Notes: generated by a model not told the origin, from the sequence alone. A stretch of DNA of 64,000 nucleotides from Pseudoalteromonas sp. XMcav2-N (GCF_024124545.1 NZ_JAMXSF010000014.1:93720-157719); one strand, 5' to 3'. Positions 55,801 through 63,995 are shown, numbered from the stretch's first letter. Translations and numbers: made by a program.

Positions 55801-55983
55801 GATCCGCTCAAGTAATGACGGGCTCGCAAGGTAAATGGCTTCTTCAACGCCCGGCGTAGCTAGCCAGGCGGCCAGCAACACATTGGTGTCAGCATTTTCT
55901 TCGCCAAACTGAGCCAATTGCTCTAGCCCCAGACGGGGCGTACGAATTACAAAAAAATCTTCATTTTTTAGCTGTTTAGACAT
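52837..55983 (-). CDS. Class I lanthipeptide dehydratase (LanB, full length)
   Basis: ATG 55983 has GGGAG six bases upstream, inside the end of the LanC gene. The 1048-residue protein joins both LanB halves. The N-terminal glutamylation domain carries MVRMCSRPTPFGLFSG (about 87-100), the family hallmark. The C-terminal elimination (SpaB_C) domain from about 765 carries WFFIRYGDPDWHLRLRF. LanB uses glutamyl-tRNA to dehydrate Ser and Thr of a precursor. It is the last gene of a minus-strand unit behind LanC, and the likely substrates are the array peptides at 62.9 kb and beyond. Confidence 0.93.
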   Translation of the reverse strand: MSKQLKNEDFFVIRTPRLGLEQLAQFGEENADTNVLLAAWLATPGVEEAIYLASPSLLERIDQWRTKPDSKQGKKVAHALIKYMVRMCSRPTPFGLFSGIHQGSITDRTELSVADLAEDNRKTRLDMFYLNALKEHFIKHASRSDTLTYKPNTSHYFIAEQCRYIETYLSEETMQYRLSAVESDEYFRFVLEAARDGKSFNALVAQFREQYAEAELEEVEAYIQDLIDEGVLLADIPLPLTGESPDRALLKSITAIKELDTADKLATALTQIDTLDSQKTGEIKPYKQLLEHLQSLPVKVQENKLFQSDIYRQFNDCQLSGQEVLRLQKQLELIAGLSVSEQGSSLSQFMTKFNTRFEGQFVPLDKILDDESGIGISTETGYEAPLVAGLNLARSGGSQQTAPEISVLDGIVEDALSQPENRTKDCVVLRGKELKQKITNKEAVTKFPFSFATMVSLYQDDRGNPVYKFNGCYGPSAANLLGRFCHLDEGLKDNVVAHLASEQAHSDDVIFAEVVHMPEGRPGNVIARPHLRQYEIVFLADSALDDEYQIPLSDLYVWVEGQKVKLWSKRLNKQVVPRLSSAHNYSARSLSAYKFLCMLQHQDGRPPQFKLPSSLERATFVPRLMLDNLILSEKIWRIDRTELEAISKKGQFDRAKLETLLETYQLDPQVSFAMADNVLQLDLRNPDMFAILLAETKGHRRVELKEVLSNHYPSRVVDAQGNHYSNEVIIPFINEHANVHRHFSDDPLGNITAAPLKRRFSAGSEWLSLKIYSGNSLVEQLLTEELLPLIEQNGELYDKWFFIRYGDPDWHLRLRFHGDPGLLCGQLLPKLNALLDPKVESGELHKVELMTYEREVERYGGPESMALVESLFMYDSALIAKTCALVDEYGEDVRWRMALAQTHKLLDLFEYDAATRFTLVSQLRDGFGREFNETSVLRKQLGNRYRDYEAQLDKDFALLTKQTDAQADEAQQALFEILSQWYMAAEPVVGVLNRMLDEGKLNCTKDTLMGSLLHMHNNRMFKAYGREQELVIHDMLRRKYFSADKKAD

Positions 55984-55993
55984 CACTTACTCC

Positions 55994-57208
55994 CTATGCC
56001 ATTAACAAACAATCAACCCAGCCAGTATCATCATCAAACAGAGAAGTCAGAGCTGCACCAATACCGGCATAACCCATCAGGAAGCCAAAGTCTTCATGGT
56101 ACTCTTTGTCTATGCCGTTAAAGGAGTAGAGAGACTCAACCCCGCGTTCTGCATACTGCGCTAACGAGTAATCAACCCAATACTGCATTGCCTGTACAAA
56201 ACGAGGATGCGGCATTAACTGGTTCAGGATTTGATAGATCAGTGCCATACCATAATAGCCATGACATACGCCCGCATCGGTGATGTGACCGGATTTTTCA
56301 TCGCGCCCAGCGGCATGCAGGCCAATTTCCAGTGCCCGCTCAATATAGCTTGGGCGGTCCAGTGCCTGACCAACACGTGCTAATGTCATCGCAATGGTGA
56401 GGTCGCCATAACACCACCCCAGACGAGACTGATGGTCGTTACCTGCACATGAACCAAAACATGAATGTGAGTCGCTGTCCGGGCTTTGCTGTTCCAACAA
56501 CCAGTCACAGCCCCCGAGCAGCAGCTTGGTCACACGCTCCTTCAGGGATGGAATATGAACCGCCGGCAATAACGCTGCAATAATACCGGGCACGCCATGC
56601 GCAAGACCGAGGTTGTACTCCGGCTCTTTGGGCTCATCTTTATTAAAACGGTAGACCGACTCTTCAGGCTGAGACCAGGCAATATGGCCATTGTCAAAAT
56701 GAGTTGCGGTGCTTTCTAATCCGTTGACAATCACTTCATACAGCGCGCTCTGGTCAGACTGCCTGCTGCGACGAGCCGCGTACGGCGCAAATCCGGAAAG
56801 TCCCAGCACCATTTCAATTTCGCCACGCCAGGGCTGATGATCCAGAGACTGACGGAATAGTTCGTCAATTTCCTCGAGTAGCTCAGGGTCGTAATTTTCT
56901 TGATCAGACTGGTTCAGGTACTCAAGCAACCACGCTTGCCCCGCCAGACCGTTACTTAATTCAAAACTTTGCTGGTCCAGGCCTTCTTGCAGTTCCTCTA
57001 ACTTTTGAGCAAACAGCGCTTCATCGACCAGGCTCGCGTCATATTCATACGCTTTATACAAAAACAGTAGCTGACCTGCTAAGCCGCTGAGCAGGCCATG
57101 AGGCAACTCCGTATCACGGATGTGTGCACTGACTTTGTCAGCCATAATGGACAGAATGGTGTGGATAGTGTCGCGCTGCTGCGTCGACAATGAAAATTGC
57201 TCCGGCAT
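55994..57208 (-). CDS. Lanthipeptide cyclase (LanC)
   Basis: ATG 57208 has AAGGA five bases upstream; ATG 57232 is less well placed. The LanC double toroid shows SNGLAGQAWLLEYL, LGLAHGVPGIIAAL and GVCHGYYGMALIY. Zinc ligands are C266 (GWCYGD), C315 and H316, matching those of NisC. It adds Cys thiols to dehydrated residues to form thioether rings. The LanB start follows seven bases after its stop. Confidence 0.93.
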   Translation of the reverse strand: MPEQFSLSTQQRDTIHTILSIMADKVSAHIRDTELPHGLLSGLAGQLLFLYKAYEYDASLVDEALFAQKLEELQEGLDQQSFELSNGLAGQAWLLEYLNQSDQENYDPELLEEIDELFRQSLDHQPWRGEIEMVLGLSGFAPYAARRSRQSDQSALYEVIVNGLESTATHFDNGHIAWSQPEESVYRFNKDEPKEPEYNLGLAHGVPGIIAALLPAVHIPSLKERVTKLLLGGCDWLLEQQSPDSDSHSCFGSCAGNDHQSRLGWCYGDLTIAMTLARVGQALDRPSYIERALEIGLHAAGRDEKSGHITDAGVCHGYYGMALIYQILNQLMPHPRFVQAMQYWVDYSLAQYAERGVESLYSFNGIDKEYHEDFGFLMGYAGIGAALTSLFDDDTGWVDCLLMA

Positions 57209-57390
57209 GTTCATCCTTAATCTAATCGTCATTCGTTATTGTTATCGTGTCGTTGACGCAGTACGCGCATCATCGATGCACGTATTGTCATCTGTACCTT
57301 TGTTATCTTTCCGACGTTAACCCAAATTCTTCGCCTGCTCAACCATCGCCAATCATATTTTTTACAAAATAAAAACAATCAGACGGGCTG

Positions 57391-59535
57391 TTACTCACAA
57401 ACAGACTCTTCCTCCTGCTCCTGGGCATCGGGCAAATCGGCCTTTTTCAGCCGAACTTCCCGGTCAGCGGAGGCAATGGTTTCTTTACGGTGCGCAATAA
57501 TCACCCGGGTGATATCCAAACGTGACACCGCTTCATTGATGTCAGACTCCAGGTTGGTGTCCAGGTGACTGGTTGCCTCATCCATAAACAAAATCTTAGG
57601 CTGTTTGTACAAGGCACGGGCCAGAATGATACGTTGCTTCTGACCGCCAGAAAGGCTCGACCCCATGTCGCCAATCAAGCTATCGTAGTTCATCGGCATC
57701 TGGCTGATATCATCGTGGATTGCGGCTAATTGCGCACAATACACAACGCGTTCCATATCAATTGGCGTATCGAAAAATGCGATATTGTCGGCAACTGAGC
57801 CCGACAACAACTCATCGTCCTGCATCACCGCCGCAATTTGCTGACGATACTGGCGCGCACCGATCTGCTCCATCGGGACGCCGTCGATGAGCACTTCACC
57901 GCTTTTTGGTTGGTTCAGACCCAGCATAATTTTCAGTAAGGTTGATTTACCACAGCCAGAAGGGCCTGTGATTGCCACTGATTCACCGGCAGATATGGTC
58001 AGATTCAGATTATTCAGAACATTGGGTGTGGCATCGGAATAAGCGAAACAGATGTTACGTAACTCAATGTGGCCCTCAACCTGGTGCTGCTTAACTTGAT
58101 CCGGCTGCAGAATTTCTTTGTCGGTCAGTGCGATATCCGCAATACGATCAAAGTGCAGACCCACCATTTTAAACTCAATCAACTTTTCAATCAGGTTGGC
58201 CGTTTTGTCCATAAACTGACGTTTATACGACATAAATGCGAACAGCATACCGGTACTGAACCCGCCATCCAGAACCAGGTGCGCAGCCAAAAACACCACC
58301 AGTATGTTTTCGATACCAAATAAAGCCCGGTTAATGGCATCGTAGCCGATCTGGAAATTCCCCAGACGAATACTCTGGTTAATGGCATTGGCATAGCGAT
58401 TTTGCCACTGGCCCTCGCGCTTCACCTCTGAACCAAACAGTTTGATGGTCTGAATGCCCCGCACGGTTTCCATGAAGTTGGAGTTTTCTTCTGCCCGCGC
58501 CATGATTTCCTGTTCGCTGATATTACGAAACGGTTTGTACATGGCAATGCGAACCATGGCATACGCCACCACAGCCGTTAGTACCACCGCCGACAGCGTT
58601 GGGCTGTAAAAGAAGATCATGGCCAGCGTAATGATCGCCATCAAACCATCTATGATGGCTTCGATCACCCCGGTAGTGAGGATTTGTTTTACCTGCTGCA
58701 ATGAACCAAAGCGGGAAACCACGTCACCCATATGGCGTTTTTCGAAATAGGAAATCGGCAGTCGAACCAGATGGTGGAACAGGTTAGCCCCCAGCTGAAT
58801 GTTCATCTGGTTGCCAAAGTGCAGCAAAGTGAAGCCTCGCAACGCATTAGTAGCTATTTCAAATACCAGCACCAAAAAGAAACCGGTGGCGAGCACCGTC
58901 AAGAGGTTGGTATCCCCCGTCAGGATCACATCATCGATCACCAGCTGGATGTAATAAGGCGCCGCAAGGGTAAAGACCTGAAGGATGATGGACAGTAAGA
59001 AGATCAGGGTCAGCGAGCGTTTCAGCCCTGTGATACGACTCCAGAAATCCGAAAAGTGCAGACTGGGTTTCTTCTCTTTCTTTTCAAAACTTTTGGTGGG
59101 TGTCAGCTCAAGGGCAACGCCCGTAAAGTGTTTTGACGCCTCCGCCATGGTGAAGGTTTTTTCACCCGACGCGGGGTCGTGGATCACGATACGCTTTTCA
59201 TTGGCCTTTTTCAGGACCACAAAGTGATTCATATCCCAATGCAAAATACACGGCGTTTGCAGTGCATCCAGATCTTCCAGCTCGATGCGCAAAGGCCGCG
59301 AACTCATCTCCAGCTTTTCTGCAAAGTGCATTATATCCAGCAGGGTCGCCCCTTCGATAGATATGCTGAACTTTTGTCTTAATGTGGTCAGATCGCTGTG
59401 GTAACCGTGATACGCCGCGACCATGGCCAGGCTGGCGAGGCCGCATTCAGCCGCCTCAGATTGTAAAATAATAGGCAGTGACTTCCTTGACCAGAACTCT
59501 AACTGCTGTACCGGTGATTCGTCTTCAACGTGCAT
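57391..59535 (-). CDS. Peptidase-containing ABC exporter (C39, LanT/bacteriocin type)
   Basis: The N-terminal C39 peptidase (1-130) has C31 (AECGLAS), H104 (NHFVVL) and D120 (IHDP). Six membrane helices follow (about 165-430). The ATPase domain has Walker A GPSGCGKST near 523-531, signature LSGGQKQR near 631, and Walker B ILFMDEAT. The protein removes a leader and exports the product. C39 exporters are usual for class II, not class I, lanthipeptides. It is 30 bases from the HlyD gene upstream. Confidence 0.93.
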   Translation of the reverse strand: MHVEDESPVQQLEFWSRKSLPIILQSEAAECGLASLAMVAAYHGYHSDLTTLRQKFSISIEGATLLDIMHFAEKLEMSSRPLRIELEDLDALQTPCILHWDMNHFVVLKKANEKRIVIHDPASGEKTFTMAEASKHFTGVALELTPTKSFEKKEKKPSLHFSDFWSRITGLKRSLTLIFLLSIILQVFTLAAPYYIQLVIDDVILTGDTNLLTVLATGFFLVLVFEIATNALRGFTLLHFGNQMNIQLGANLFHHLVRLPISYFEKRHMGDVVSRFGSLQQVKQILTTGVIEAIIDGLMAIITLAMIFFYSPTLSAVVLTAVVAYAMVRIAMYKPFRNISEQEIMARAEENSNFMETVRGIQTIKLFGSEVKREGQWQNRYANAINQSIRLGNFQIGYDAINRALFGIENILVVFLAAHLVLDGGFSTGMLFAFMSYKRQFMDKTANLIEKLIEFKMVGLHFDRIADIALTDKEILQPDQVKQHQVEGHIELRNICFAYSDATPNVLNNLNLTISAGESVAITGPSGCGKSTLLKIMLGLNQPKSGEVLIDGVPMEQIGARQYRQQIAAVMQDDELLSGSVADNIAFFDTPIDMERVVYCAQLAAIHDDISQMPMNYDSLIGDMGSSLSGGQKQRIILARALYKQPKILFMDEATSHLDTNLESDINEAVSRLDITRVIIAHRKETIASADREVRLKKADLPDAQEQEEESVCE

Positions 59536-59565
59536 AAAAAGCCTTTTTATTCTTGTAGTTGCAGC

Positions 59566-60810
59566 CTACAGCTGTCCTTTAATACTAAACACGGGATCAA
59601 ATAACCAACGCAATAAGGAGCGTTCTTCAACGATGATGTCTGCATCGAGCATCATCCCCGCCCGCAGCGGTGTTGCCTTGCCGTAGGCCGTGATCTGCTG
59701 TTCTTCAAGAGAAACGACCACCCGATAAGCCGGTTGCTGTATCACCCCGGGTGTACTGGTTTCTTCTGGCAGGATCACACTGTTACTGACTTGCTGGATA
59801 GTGCCGTTATAAATACCAAACTTCTCATACGGAAAAGCGTGATACCGCAGTTTGGCTTCCTGACCCAGGTTAATAAAGCCAAAAGACGACGTTGGCACAT
59901 AAATGATGGCTTGCATCTGGCTGCCCTGCGGCAAAATGCTGAGCAGGTTTTGTCCGGCATTAACGCTCTTGCCCACTTTACCCAACAGGCCAGTGACCAC
60001 ACCTGCTTTGGGCGCGCGCAGCTCACCGAGGCGTTGCTGTTCAACGGACGATAATTGGATTTGCAAATCGGCCTGCTGCGATTCCAGCTGGCTTAAGCGC
60101 TCATCGTGTTGCAGCGGAAGTTTTTCCAGATCGGTGTCGTACTGCTGAATTTGCGCAGCCAACGTCAGCCGTTCTGACTGGATACTGGACGACTGTTGCT
60201 GCAACGACAGCAAGGTGTCTTTTTGTCTTTGCAGCTCTAGCTCAGAAATATAGCCCGTGCCTTTTAGCGTACTGATCTGACCGACCATCTGCTGATTCAG
60301 CTGTAATCGCTTTTCAAAGGTACTGGCCTGACTGTCCAGCTCTTTCAGACGTGCTTCTGCCGTGGCTCTCTGTTGTCTCAGTTCAGTGAGTTCCAGCACA
60401 TGCTGGCGTTTTTGTTGACTGATCTGCTGCTGTAGATTGCGCAACTGAAAACTATACTGATTGAGTAGTGCCTGGTTGAGCTCTAGTGACTGAGTACTGT
60501 GCTTAGCAGATGCCACCCGTAACAATGGCTGATCGGCTTCGACATAGTCTCCCTCAGAAACCAGCACTTCAGCAATGATCCCCGTCTGAGGCGCAACCAG
60601 TTTTAACACCCCTGTATTAGGTTCAATCACTCCGGATACGCGCTCTTTGCGCGCATAGCTACCGCTGGCAAGAAAAATGATACTTACAATTACGACGATC
60701 AGGATAAGTAAAGTCAGTGTCTTGAACACGGGTGGTTGAACTAAACTTACAGCTCCTTCTAGTCGGTGTCTTTTACTCTCTAATACTTCTTTTCTAAAGA
60801 GATTTTCCAT
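59566..60810 (-). CDS. HlyD-family membrane fusion protein
   Basis: A membrane anchor (about 30-52, TLTLLILIVVIVSIIFLASG) is followed by a lipoyl-like domain (GVLKLVAPQTGIIAEVLVSEGD), a long coiled coil and a beta-barrel end. It bridges the C39 exporter to an outer-membrane channel. No TolC-type gene is in the window, so the host channel must be used. It starts the exporter unit. Confidence 0.92.
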   Translation of the reverse strand: MENLFRKEVLESKRHRLEGAVSLVQPPVFKTLTLLILIVVIVSIIFLASGSYARKERVSGVIEPNTGVLKLVAPQTGIIAEVLVSEGDYVEADQPLLRVASAKHSTQSLELNQALLNQYSFQLRNLQQQISQQKRQHVLELTELRQQRATAEARLKELDSQASTFEKRLQLNQQMVGQISTLKGTGYISELELQRQKDTLLSLQQQSSSIQSERLTLAAQIQQYDTDLEKLPLQHDERLSQLESQQADLQIQLSSVEQQRLGELRAPKAGVVTGLLGKVGKSVNAGQNLLSILPQGSQMQAIIYVPTSSFGFINLGQEAKLRYHAFPYEKFGIYNGTIQQVSNSVILPEETSTPGVIQQPAYRVVVSLEEQQITAYGKATPLRAGMMLDADIIVEERSLLRWLFDPVFSIKGQL

Positions 60811-60940
60811 AATTACCTAACACCCGATTGTTTGAGTTTTTATTGTTAAATTTTAATTAACCCTCAGTAATGTATCACTTTGGTCATCAGAAAGGAACTC
60901 ACAGTGCGATGTCTTAACAAAACAACGACCCCAAATAAGA

Positions 60941-60962
60941 AACGGGAGCCTAAGCTCCCGTT
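60941..60962 (-). terminator. Terminator after glmU
   Basis: AACGGGAGC and GCTCCCGTT pair perfectly around a four-base loop, directly after the glmU stop on the minus strand and before the HlyD gene. It keeps glmU and exporter transcription apart. The T tract is short. Confidence 0.7.
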
Positions 60963-60966
60963 TTTA

Positions 60967-62328
60967 TTAACTCTTTTTTACTGGTCTTTGCCAGCTATCA
61001 ATGTTGCGCTGCTTGCTTCTTGCCACTGCAAGTGTCTCATCACCCACTTTTGTCGTGATCACTGACCCCGCACCAACAGTAGCAGTCTTGCCAATCTCTA
61101 CCGGTGCAACCAGTGAAGAATTGGAACCAATAAACGCGTCGTCGCCAATGATGGTTTTCGATTTATTCACGCCATCATAGTTGCACGTAATGGTACCGGC
61201 GCCAATATTCACTTTTTCACCGATCTCAGCATCACCCAGATACGTCAGGTGATTGGCTTTTGACCCTTTACCCAGGCGAGACTTTTTCATTTCGACAAAG
61301 TTGCCAATATGCGAATCCGTTTCCATGACGGCACCTGGACGTAATCTGGCAAATGGACCTAAGGTACACGCATCGCCTACAACGGCTTCTTCTATCAAGG
61401 TGTTGGCTTTGATGACAACGCCACTGCCAATCTTACAGTTTTTCAGCACGCAGTTTGGACCAATCACTACATCGTCACCCAGCTCAACCTGACCTTCGAA
61501 AACCACGTTCACATCAATTTGTACGTCCTGACCGGTTGTTACTTCACCACGTACATCAATACGCATCGGATCTGCAAGGCTAGCACCGTTGAGCATCAAG
61601 GTTTCTGCCTGCCATGCCTGATAAGCGCGCTCCAACCCGGCAAGCTGCACACGGTTGTTTGCTCCTTCCACTTCCATGGCATCATCCGGCTGTGCTGAGC
61701 TAATCTCCACGCCATCCTGATGGGCCATCGCGACGATATCAGTGAGATAGTATTCGCCCTGAGCATTATTATTGGAGAGCTGACCCAGCCATTTTTTCAA
61801 TAGCCCACCATTCACCGCCATAATACCAGTATTGATCTCTTGGATTGCCAGCTGGGCTTCAGTCGCATCTTTTTGTTCAACAATACCAACCAGCTTGCCA
61901 TTTTCACGGATCATACGACCGTAACCCGCGGGATTGTCGAGATTGACCGTTAATACCGCCAGACCTTTCTCAGGCGTAGCATCTAACAGACGCTGCAGAG
62001 TAGACAAGCGAGTCAGTGGTACATCGCCATACAAAACAAGCACCATATCATCATCTGCAATATGGTCTTTCGCAACGGCAACAGCGTGACCCGTGCCCAA
62101 TTGCTCAGCCTGATGCACCCAATTTACTGCATTGTGCTTTAGTGCCTGTTGTAGCTGCTGAGCACCATGACCATATACAAGGTTAGTCGTACTCGCACCC
62201 AAAGCCATTGCATTATCAATGACGTGTTGCACCATCGGGCGACCTGCAACAGGGTGTAATACCTTAGGTAAGTTAGAACGCATACGAGTTCCCTTGCCCG
62301 CGGCGAGTATAACTGTAGTCAAAGCCAT
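60967..62328 (-). CDS. glmU: Bifunctional UDP-N-acetylglucosamine pyrophosphorylase/glucosamine-1-phosphate acetyltransferase
   Basis: ATG 62328 gives 453 residues, the normal length; upstream in-frame codons are not used. The uridyltransferase domain starts TTVILAAGKGTRMRSNLPKV. The left-handed beta-helix acetyltransferase domain has hexad repeats and AEIGEKVNIGAGTITCNYDG. It makes UDP-GlcNAc for the envelope, downstream of GlmS. It sits between the lanthipeptide enzymes and the precursor array and is an essential housekeeping gene. Confidence 0.97.
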   Translation of the reverse strand: MALTTVILAAGKGTRMRSNLPKVLHPVAGRPMVQHVIDNAMALGASTTNLVYGHGAQQLQQALKHNAVNWVHQAEQLGTGHAVAVAKDHIADDDMVLVLYGDVPLTRLSTLQRLLDATPEKGLAVLTVNLDNPAGYGRMIRENGKLVGIVEQKDATEAQLAIQEINTGIMAVNGGLLKKWLGQLSNNNAQGEYYLTDIVAMAHQDGVEISSAQPDDAMEVEGANNRVQLAGLERAYQAWQAETLMLNGASLADPMRIDVRGEVTTGQDVQIDVNVVFEGQVELGDDVVIGPNCVLKNCKIGSGVVIKANTLIEEAVVGDACTLGPFARLRPGAVMETDSHIGNFVEMKKSRLGKGSKANHLTYLGDAEIGEKVNIGAGTITCNYDGVNKSKTIIGDDAFIGSNSSLVAPVEIGKTATVGAGSVITTKVGDETLAVARSKQRNIDSWQRPVKKS

Positions 62329-62732
62329 AACATTATTCTCTTCTAATTTATTGTCTACCACGAAGAGCATAGGAGTGCCTTTCCATTGCGTGGGCAACCC
62401 GCTCCATTTATGTGGCGACATTGTAGCGCTTAATTCTGCTTATTGTCAGTAATGAAAGCCCTCTTTCTGATTGCGCCCACACCATGCTCACTCTGCATAG
62501 ACTACCAAACACAGATCACCGGCCATTGTTCAGGCTAAGAATAAGGCTACCTGTCATATTCTACAGCTAGACAATAAAAATAATACCTGAGTCAGAAATA
62601 ATACCAATAAAAAGTAAAACCTGTAATAAAAGCCAGCTTATAAAAACATCAATCAACGCTATTATTTAATCACTGGCTAACGCCAAGAAGATAAAACCTA
62701 GTTTGTTACAAAAACCACCCTTGGAGATAAAA
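62329..62732. other. Upstream region between glmU and the precursor array
   Basis: About 400 bases without a gene, AT-rich toward the array. It must hold the glmU promoter and probably the array promoter. No clear -35/-10 pair can be fixed by eye. Confidence 0.5.
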
Positions 62733-62849
62733 ATGATTATATCAAGCGACATTAAAACAGCTGAAAAAATTAGTGACGGCTTGAATTTTGATAAAACAAC
62801 AAACTTATCAAGTCATTTTTGTGAAACCAGGGTAAATCGAGCAATTTAA
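62733..62849 (+). CDS. Short peptide at the head of the array, possible divergent precursor
   Basis: ATG 62733 has TTGGAG seven bases upstream. The GGAGATAAAAATG start region matches that of the type B precursors. The 38-residue peptide begins MIISSDIKTAEKISDG and continues LNFDKTTNLSSHFCETR. It has the same length as the type A precursors and has Ser, Thr and one Cys near the C-terminus, but the sequence differs. It could be a diverged substrate. Confidence 0.5.
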   Translation: MIISSDIKTAEKISDGLNFDKTTNLSSHFCETRVNRAI

Positions 62850-62866
62850 TAAATCGGAGAGTCATT

Positions 62867-62983
62867 ATGAACAACGTATTAAAACTTCAAGCAGTTCAGT
62901 CTGGTAACAATAACGGTGAAATCCAGGAATGGAGCACTATTTCTAACCACTGCGGTGGTGACAGCCTGCAGAAATCACTTTAA
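62867..62983 (+). CDS. Lanthipeptide precursor, copy 1 (type A)
   Basis: The 38-residue peptide is MNNVLKLQAVQSGNNNGEIQ then EWSTISNHCGGDSLQKSL. CGGAGAG precedes the ATG. The probable modifiable residues are S23, T24 and S26 with C29, plus Ser in the tail. No family is recognised. The assignment rests on the nearby LanB, LanC and C39 exporter genes, and the leader/core border is not certain. Confidence 0.8.
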   Translation: MNNVLKLQAVQSGNNNGEIQEWSTISNHCGGDSLQKSL

Positions 62984-63006
62984 TTAAAAATAACTGGATA
63001 ATAATC

Positions 63007-63123
63007 ATGAACAACGTATTAAAACTTCAAGCAGTTCAGTCTGGTAACAACAACGGTGAAATCCAGGAATGGAGCACTATTTCTAACCACTGCGGTGGTG
63101 ACAGCCTGCAAAAATCACTTTAA
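63007..63123 (+). CDS. Lanthipeptide precursor, copy 2 (type A)
   Basis: The protein is identical to copy 1; only silent base changes are seen (for example AAC for AAT at codon 15 and AAA for AAG-type changes in the tail codon CAA/CAG). The spacer is TTAAAAATAACTGGATAATAA. Confidence 0.8.
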   Translation: MNNVLKLQAVQSGNNNGEIQEWSTISNHCGGDSLQKSL

Positions 63124-63146
63124 TTAAAAATAACTGGAGAATAATC

Positions 63147-63263
63147 ATGAACAACGTATTAAAGCTTCAAGCAGTTCAGTCTGGTAACAACAACGGTGAA
63201 ATCCAGGAGTGGAGCACTATTTCTAACCACTGCGGTGGTGACAGCCTGCAAAAATCACTTTAA
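63147..63263 (+). CDS. Lanthipeptide precursor, copy 3 (type A)
   Basis: The protein is identical to copies 1 and 2. The start region has CTGGAGAATAATC, giving a better ribosome binding site (GGAG) than copy 2. Confidence 0.8.
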   Translation: MNNVLKLQAVQSGNNNGEIQEWSTISNHCGGDSLQKSL

Positions 63264-63286
63264 TTAAAAACAACGGGAAAATAATC

Positions 63287-63403
63287 ATGAACAACGTATT
63301 AAAACTTCAAGCAGTTCAGTCTGGTAACAACAACGGTGAAATCCAGGATTGGAGCACTATTTCTAACCACTGCGGTGGTGACAGCCTGCAGAAATCACTT
63401 TAA
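63287..63403 (+). CDS. Lanthipeptide precursor, copy 4 (type A, Asp variant)
   Basis: It differs from copies 1-3 by one residue: E21 is D (EIQDWSTISN). The spacer before it reads CAACGGGAAAATAATC. Confidence 0.8.
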   Translation: MNNVLKLQAVQSGNNNGEIQDWSTISNHCGGDSLQKSL

Positions 63404-63426
63404 TTAAAAACAACGGGAAAATAATC

Positions 63427-63543
63427 ATGAACAACGTATTAAAACTTCAAGCAGTTCAGTCTGGTAACAATAACGGTGAAATCCAGGACTGGAGCACGAT
63501 TTCTAACCACTGCGGTGGCGACAGTCTGCAAAAATCACTTTAA
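63427..63543 (+). CDS. Lanthipeptide precursor, copy 5 (type A, Asp variant)
   Basis: It has the same protein as copy 4 (D21) with several silent changes (GAC, ACG, GGC, AGT). Confidence 0.8.
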   Translation: MNNVLKLQAVQSGNNNGEIQDWSTISNHCGGDSLQKSL

Positions 63544-63566
63544 TTAAAAATAACTGGAGAATAATC

Positions 63567-63674
63567 ATGAACAACGTATTAAAACTTCAAGCAGTTCAGT
63601 CTGGTAACAATAACGGTGAAATCCAGGATTGGAGCACTATTTCTAACCACTGTGGCGGCTCAGCGCTTAAATAA
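63567..63674 (+). CDS. Lanthipeptide precursor, copy 6 (A/B chimera)
   Basis: The 35-residue peptide has the type A N-terminus (QSGNNNGEIQDW) and the type B tail (HCGGSALK). The spacer before it is type A and the one after it is type B. So this copy marks a recombination joint between the two subtypes. Confidence 0.8.
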   Translation: MNNVLKLQAVQSGNNNGEIQDWSTISNHCGGSALK

Positions 63675-63709
63675 GCCTGACAACGATAACTTTATATCGG
63701 AGATAAAAA

Positions 63710-63817
63710 ATGAACAACGTATTGAAACTACAAGCAGTAGCAGCCGGCAAAGACAGTGCAGAAATCCAAGAGTGGAGCACTATTTCTAACCACTGTGGCG
63801 GCTCAGCGCTTAAATAA
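63710..63817 (+). CDS. Lanthipeptide precursor, copy 7 (type B)
   Basis: The 35-residue peptide reads MNNVLKLQAVAAGKDSAEIQ then EWSTISNHCGGSALK. CGGAG precedes the start. Residues 1-10 and the EWSTISNHCGG block match type A; the linker and tail differ. Confidence 0.8.
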   Translation: MNNVLKLQAVAAGKDSAEIQEWSTISNHCGGSALK

Positions 63818-63852
63818 GCCTGACAACTATCAATTTATATCGGAGATAAAAA

Positions 63853-63960
63853 ATGAACAACGTATTGAAACTTCAAGCAGTAGCAGCCGGCAAAGACAGT
63901 GCAGAAATCCAAGAGTGGAGCACTATTTCTAACCACTGTGGCGGCTCAGCGCTTAAATAA
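63853..63960 (+). CDS. Lanthipeptide precursor, copy 8 (type B)
   Basis: The protein is identical to copy 7 and the DNA is almost identical. The spacer matches the one before copy 7 apart from a few bases. Confidence 0.8.
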   Translation: MNNVLKLQAVAAGKDSAEIQEWSTISNHCGGSALK

Positions 63961-63995
63961 GCCTGACAACTATCAATTTATATCGGAGATAAAAA

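Larger units (their letters stand above)
62867..63960 (+). repeat. Tandem array of precursor genes
   Basis: Eight complete units follow one another, with a ninth starting at 63996. Type A units (copies 1-5) repeat every 140 bp. From copy 6 the period is 143 bp, with type B spacers (GCCTGACAAC, TATATCGGAGATAAAAA). Units are nearly identical in coding and spacer DNA, so duplication is recent or kept uniform by gene conversion. Confidence 0.95.
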
